From: Notamacropus eugenii
Lineage: Eukaryota > Chordata > Mammalia > Diprotodontia > Macropodidae
Assembly (NCBI RefSeq): GCF_028372415.1
Contig: NC_092878.1
Location: 193,501 to 257,500 of the forward strand
Direction: 5' to 3'
Length of the DNA stretch: 64,000 bases
Positions 59,351-64,000 of this stretch are shown here, piece by piece. The notes below the pieces were generated by a model. It did no database searches. It saw only the letters and a program-made list of their open reading frames with translations, and was not told the origin of the DNA. Both the position numbers and the translations under genes were made by a program. Positions within the stretch are counted from its first letter, which is position 1. The number at the start of each line of letters is the position of its first letter.

Positions 59351-59859
59351 ACAGCTAAGAAGGGTTGTTCTTGTTTAAAGAGATGAGCAGGCTCTTAAGA
59401 TGCTTGTCCTCTCACTCACCTGTGAGAACACGCCCAACAGGGGACGCTGTCTGGTCCCAATTTTTACAACTTACTGCCACTCTGAGGGCTCCCTCAGTAA
59501 AATACCCATGTCTGGGAGGACGCATTTATGCTATTAAAGAGAGTGTTTTTCTCCTTTGTGTCTTCCAGTTGGAGCCTCCAAAGTCTTTCAGAAGGAAAAA
59601 CACAAAAAAATCAGACGGATGGTCCATCAGCCCTGGTGGAGAAAAGGAAATTTCCTAAGGTCATTTTCCAAGAACCTAGATGGACATCATGAAAATGTTC
59701 CAGGAGAGCACACCCAGTGACTGATGCTGGAAAACAATAATGAGGGAATGATTTATTGTAAAGACTGATTACTAAGAGAAGAAAGTACATAAGTCTACCC
59801 TTTTCTATTGCCATTCAGATGATGTCCAAAGGGAAAAATGCTCATGCTGAAAAGGGAAA
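59351..59859. other. Unassigned sequence
   Basis: No supported gene. A 97-codon plus-strand frame at 59,365-59,658 has no recognisable domain. Confidence 0.35.
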
Positions 59860-60150
59860 GGAATAATCATTCATAGAGTATCTACTGTGTGCCATGAGTT
59901 CTCTGTGCTTGGGGACTTTACAAATGTTATCTCAAGTGATCCTCATTAGACCCCTGCAAGGTTGTTATTATCCCCATAATAATTTTTATGCTATTATTTT
60001 CACTATTTTACCATTGAGGAAATGGAAGTAAACAGGTTAAGTGACTTGCCCAGGGTCACACAGCTAGAAAATATCTGAAGCCAGATTTGAACTCAGGTCT
60101 TCCTGAATCCAGGTCTAGTGCTACATTATGCCACTTAATCACCTTTAAAA
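59860..60150 (-). repeat. MIR-type SINE, inverted
   Basis: The phrases catagagtatctactgtgtgcc, gacttgcccagggtcacacagcta and tttgaactcaggtcttcctga are typical. Confidence 0.75.
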
Positions 60151-60960
60151 AAAAACCCAACATTTTGAAATAATTAACAGAATCAATACAAAGGGCAGAT
60201 TACACTTCTTTAAAAACACATACACAAGCACACACACACTTCCTTTATTGTTTGCTGAGAAGCTGACAAGAAAACAATTTTAAATTAACAAATTGGCTTT
60301 GATGTTATTTTTGGTTTTAAAAAAAAAGGTGGGGAGGGGAGAATAGGGAAGAAGAAATAGGACATTGGGCTTTACCACATTAACCTTGAAGCAATGAAAT
60401 GATGTCGTATCATCAAAGTGTTCCTGCTAAAACAGCCCCCTTGAAAAATCAGTGTCTGTGCTTCACATAAAGACAGTAGGCATTGAAGAGAATCCTCAAG
60501 ATGATATGAGGACCCTTCCAGCCTAGATCTAAGATTCTATATTTAGAGCTTGCCAGGTCACATGAGCAACAAGTTGGCAGCCTAGACATTTTCTCTGATC
60601 CCCAGAACCTCTCACTTTTCCAAAACAGAAATTTTTGTACCACAGATAAAACAATTCCACTTGTATCCATGGTCTAGGACACCCAGAATCCAAAAGAAGG
60701 GGGAAAAAACCTTGAGCTCACTCACTCTCCCACCTCCTACACTAGAAAACCCAAGGACACAACACAGGGTTGCATCAGAACCCACCCCTGATTCTTCCCC
60801 TTCCCTCTTTCCAGTGCCATGAAAATATTCAGGTAGTGCTGGCAGCTTGGTCACAGCTCTTCAGGAGCAAAAATACTCCCAGGGGCTGTATCCCAGAAGT
60901 GCCAGTGCTGCAGTGCTCTGATCTGCAGCCTCTGGACTGCCAGTGTTGGACTAGAGAGCA
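60151..60960. other. Unassigned sequence
   Basis: Contains A runs near 60,149 and 60,320 and a short CA-rich stretch near 60,222. No gene was recognised. Confidence 0.4.
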
Positions 60961-63500
60961 AAGGTACTGAGGCAGCAGAACAGATCACGAGGGCAGGATA
61001 CTGCGCATGGGTAGCAGGGGAGGGGTGCTGTACAGCACTCCATTAAACCTGAAGAAAGAACCCAGAACCCAACTGGGACCAGTTCTGATCACTCAAAAGT
61101 CAATTGAGACCAAGACTTAGGCTAGTGAACTATGAATTGCCCAAGGTGGGCACTTTGAGATCCAGCTCCCAAGGAAATTACAATCAAAGGGGAGAAAGTC
61201 AGAAGCAAGAGCTAAGAAAAATGGGGGGGGGGGGTCGAATAAAGATTGAAAGTACTAGGAAGAAAGAATCTCAAAGACCCTGGACAGGTCAACAGGTCAA
61301 ATAGATCAATCAGTAAAAAACCAGTAACAGAAGGAAATGTGACCTCCAGATCTAGTAAATGAGTTCAGACCTCAATGAACAAATACTGCAGATTGAAGGG
61401 AAATGATCCAGCCCTTAAGACAGAGAATTTTGTGGAATTTGAGGTGTACACAGCTCCTGAGATGTTTTTAAAAGAGAAAGGAGAATTGTGACAGCAGAAC
61501 TGATGTCTTCCAAAGCAAAAATAATGATGAGCCGAATGGAAACACTTAAATTTCTCATGGCAAGTCTCCAAAGAAACAAAAGAGAGAACCAATGATGGAG
61601 AAAACAAATGCACAGTCAGAAAGGACAAAGCAGCAGAAGAGAAGCCAAATCCAAGGACATAAAGGTACAAGATACAGATCTCAAAGACAGGATGGTAGGT
61701 CTCCACCAGAATATGACAGAACAAAAAACAATGTCATAACTAGGGAAATGTGGTGATGGAGAGATCTTCCAAGAACCTGTGAACCTAGAACATGAAACTT
61801 CAATCCAAAGAATTCCCAGATCACTTCCAGTACAAATCCTGTCTGCAAACTCCACACACAGAGCGGTTCAACTGAACAAATTCAGAAAGCACAGGCTCTG
61901 CAGCCAGCAGGAGAAAGACCTTAACATGCCAAGGAAAGGACATTCCTGCATCCCGGGGTAAAGCCTCCTGCAAGTCTGAACTTAGCCACACAGGACTAAA
62001 GACCCATGTTCAATAAGAAAGAAGAGATACATGTTTAGAAAGAAAACCAGAGATGAGGCAACTACTTGCTTCTTGAACACCCTATACAACAGAAATGCTG
62101 GAGGAGTGAATAAACGCAGCAGGCAAGGACAAGAACAGCAACCAAGGGGCCAGAAAAGAGACAGTAGAGATGGCAGAAATCTGGTAGAGGTAACACTGAA
62201 GAGGTGGACTGGGAACCTTGTGGAAAGAACATGGGACTACCTGCCTACTGCTGAATGCTTCTTTTGTGGGGCCATAATACAACAGGGGATGTTATATGTA
62301 CAAGGTGGGGAGGAAGCAGAGGTATAGAAAGAAGGGAGTGGGGCCCCTGGGTCAAATCAAGAGCTAGCAAGGAGGGGAAGGTGACCTCTGTGCTCTCAAA
62401 GAGAGAAGAGCCACAGGGAGTGGATAGGGAGGAGGGGAACCGCTAACAACAGGAGGAAAGAGGCCTTGGGACTTCACTGAGGAGTAGGAAAGCTTGGAGA
62501 TAGGAAATGTCCAGCCCAATGCAGAGGGGAAAAGGGTCAACAAGAGAGTGTATGGACCTGTAGTGGGGGAGGGAGTTATGGGGGTGTGTCCTCTCTGACA
62601 TTTGCAATCATTGACATCGTTCTAAGAGAGAGGCACAATGGAAAAGGTAAACTGTACAAGGTAAGGGCAGAAAGCGGGGAGGGCAGAGCCCAGAAGGGAG
62701 GCTTTGGAAACTTTAATTATATAAAGAATACAGAGAAAAGAGAGAGCAGAGGATTAAATCATGAATCAGAGAGTAAAATAAAAAGCTATCTCATAACTTT
62801 GAATGTGAAGGGATTCAAATAATATAGTAAAAGAGTGACAGAATGTTTAAGAAAACAAAACCCCACAATCTGTTGCTTGTAAGAAACACATTTAAAAACC
62901 AAAGATATACACAGAATTTAAGTGAAGGGATAGTAAAAAAAAATTTTTCTACATCAAGTGAATTCAAAAAAGCAGGAGTTATCATTGTGCTATCAGATAA
63001 AGCAGAAACAGGCATTCCGAAAAGAAAAAGGGATAAGTAAGGAAACTGCATTATGCTGAAACCATAGACAACTAGTCAATATCAGTCAAAAACTTATGTG
63101 CTACAAATGCATTGGAATCCAAATTCCTAAAGGAACCATAGAAATGATAAATGAAACAAAAAACTGGTTTTTTGGCAAGATCAATGATAAACCCTTGGCT
63201 AATCTCATTAAAAAGAAGAGAGCATTTAGGGTTAGAAGAGAATTGCAAAGGAGTAAGAAAGTGAAGTCACGGCAAAACGAGAAAAATAAAAAAAAATGAA
63301 CGGAACAAATGATGCACAGTGAGTTATATGCTAACAAAAATAAGAACTCAAAGACACAGAGGAATATCTTCAGCAAAATAAAACGCCCAAACTATCAGAA
63401 GACCAATTAGAGAAATTCTTTAACCCAATCTACAGAAAGAAAATAGATGAAGTTGTAAAGGAACTATCAAAAGGAAAAAATCCAAATCCCCTAATAAAGA
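60961..63500 (+). repeat. Old L1 relic: 5' part, ORF1 and start of ORF2
   Basis: About 61,360-62,030 carries decayed ORF1-like sequence. At 62,790-62,910 the start of ORF2 is recognisable (ITLNVKG, then caatctgttgcttgtaagaaacacattt, equal to the catalytic CCLQETHL block). Pieces of the endonuclease and the region before the RT (TKNWFFGKIND, LANLIKKK) continue to about 63,500. Stops and frameshifts are numerous. Confidence 0.65.
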
Positions 63501-64000
63501 ACTTTTTTTTTGACAGGTGAGGTGGGTTGCAGGAGCATGAGAGTCTGAAACTCCCTTGGAAGTTTTGGGCACGGAAGAAGGTGGGCAGAGGGAACCAAAC
63601 CAGGCCTACTTTGTGAACAGTGGAGGGAGAAAGACCTGCTTTCCCTTTGGGGAAGAAGACAGGACTTGAAAACTTGGGATCAAAGGACTGAAGGTCTGAA
63701 GGCACCCGTCAATCATCATCAATCATCAATTTTGTGGAAGCGATCCATACCCCTGCCTTACCTGGACAAGCACATAGAAGGCTTTCTTATCCAGTGACTC
63801 TCTGGAAGTGGCCAGATCAAGAAAAGGGACACAATTTTTATGAGTCTGGGAGGTGATGCAATCTAGAATAAGAGAAAGTCTGGGCACAAGGTGACATTAA
63901 AGGCAGTTAGCTCCTGGCTAGGACTTTGTTTGTCAAGTCAGTTCCTTGCCTGAGTGACTTTCAAAGATAATCGCTGTGAAAAATGGGAAGAAGTCGGAGA
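63501..64000. other. Unassigned sequence at window end
   Basis: No exon was recognised. A T run at 63,504-63,511 may mark the edge of another insertion; the sequence continues beyond the window. Confidence 0.35.

Overview
This window is vertebrate nuclear DNA and almost certainly from a marsupial, most likely a didelphid such as the gray short-tailed opossum. The evidence is a split MHC class I gene with marsupial-like sequence, a young L1 of the marsupial type, several half-L1 (HAL1) relics, RTE/BovB-type LINE debris with its partner SINEs, and MIR/CORE-SINE, L2 and CR1/L3 relics. The species call is inference; marsupial origin is well supported. Most of the 64 kb is layered retrotransposon sequence. 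Long open frames outside the features listed here are repeat-derived, low-complexity or antisense to real exons.

Layout. 1-3,960: two copies of a chimeric L1-tail repeat on the minus strand. 3,960-7,100: unassigned, mostly single-copy DNA. 7,130-9,000: a CpG-rich, promoter-like tract with no recognised gene. 9,060-13,530: SINE, CR1/L3 and old L1 relics. 13,530-23,407: a half-L1 split at 15,070 by a full-length L1 (15,071-22,006) with perfect 16-bp target-site duplications and both ORFs open. 23,940-36,780: L1, HAL1, L2, MIR, a small palindromic hAT-like element, an AT-rich tract and microsatellites. 36,960-37,770 (perhaps to 39,470), minus strand: a broken gene for OSCAR, an immunoglobulin-like receptor of the leukocyte receptor complex (LRC). 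42,650-46,054, minus strand: a complete eight-exon MHC class I heavy-chain gene with a CpG island over exons 2-3 and an SXY-like promoter. 46,650-64,000: SINEs, old L1, an RTE relic and microsatellites.

How the genes relate. Only the class I gene looks like a working host gene. It should encode a 363-residue membrane glycoprotein that pairs with beta-2-microglobulin, and every residue that normally grips the ends of a bound peptide is present. The OSCAR relic lies about 5 kb beyond its 3' end in the same orientation. An LRC-family receptor beside a class I gene fits the proposal, made from the opossum MHC, that MHC and natural-killer-type receptor genes once shared one immune supercomplex; here the receptor copy is dead. 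The intact L1 is the only apparently autonomous mobile element and could supply enzymes to the ORF2-less half-L1 family.
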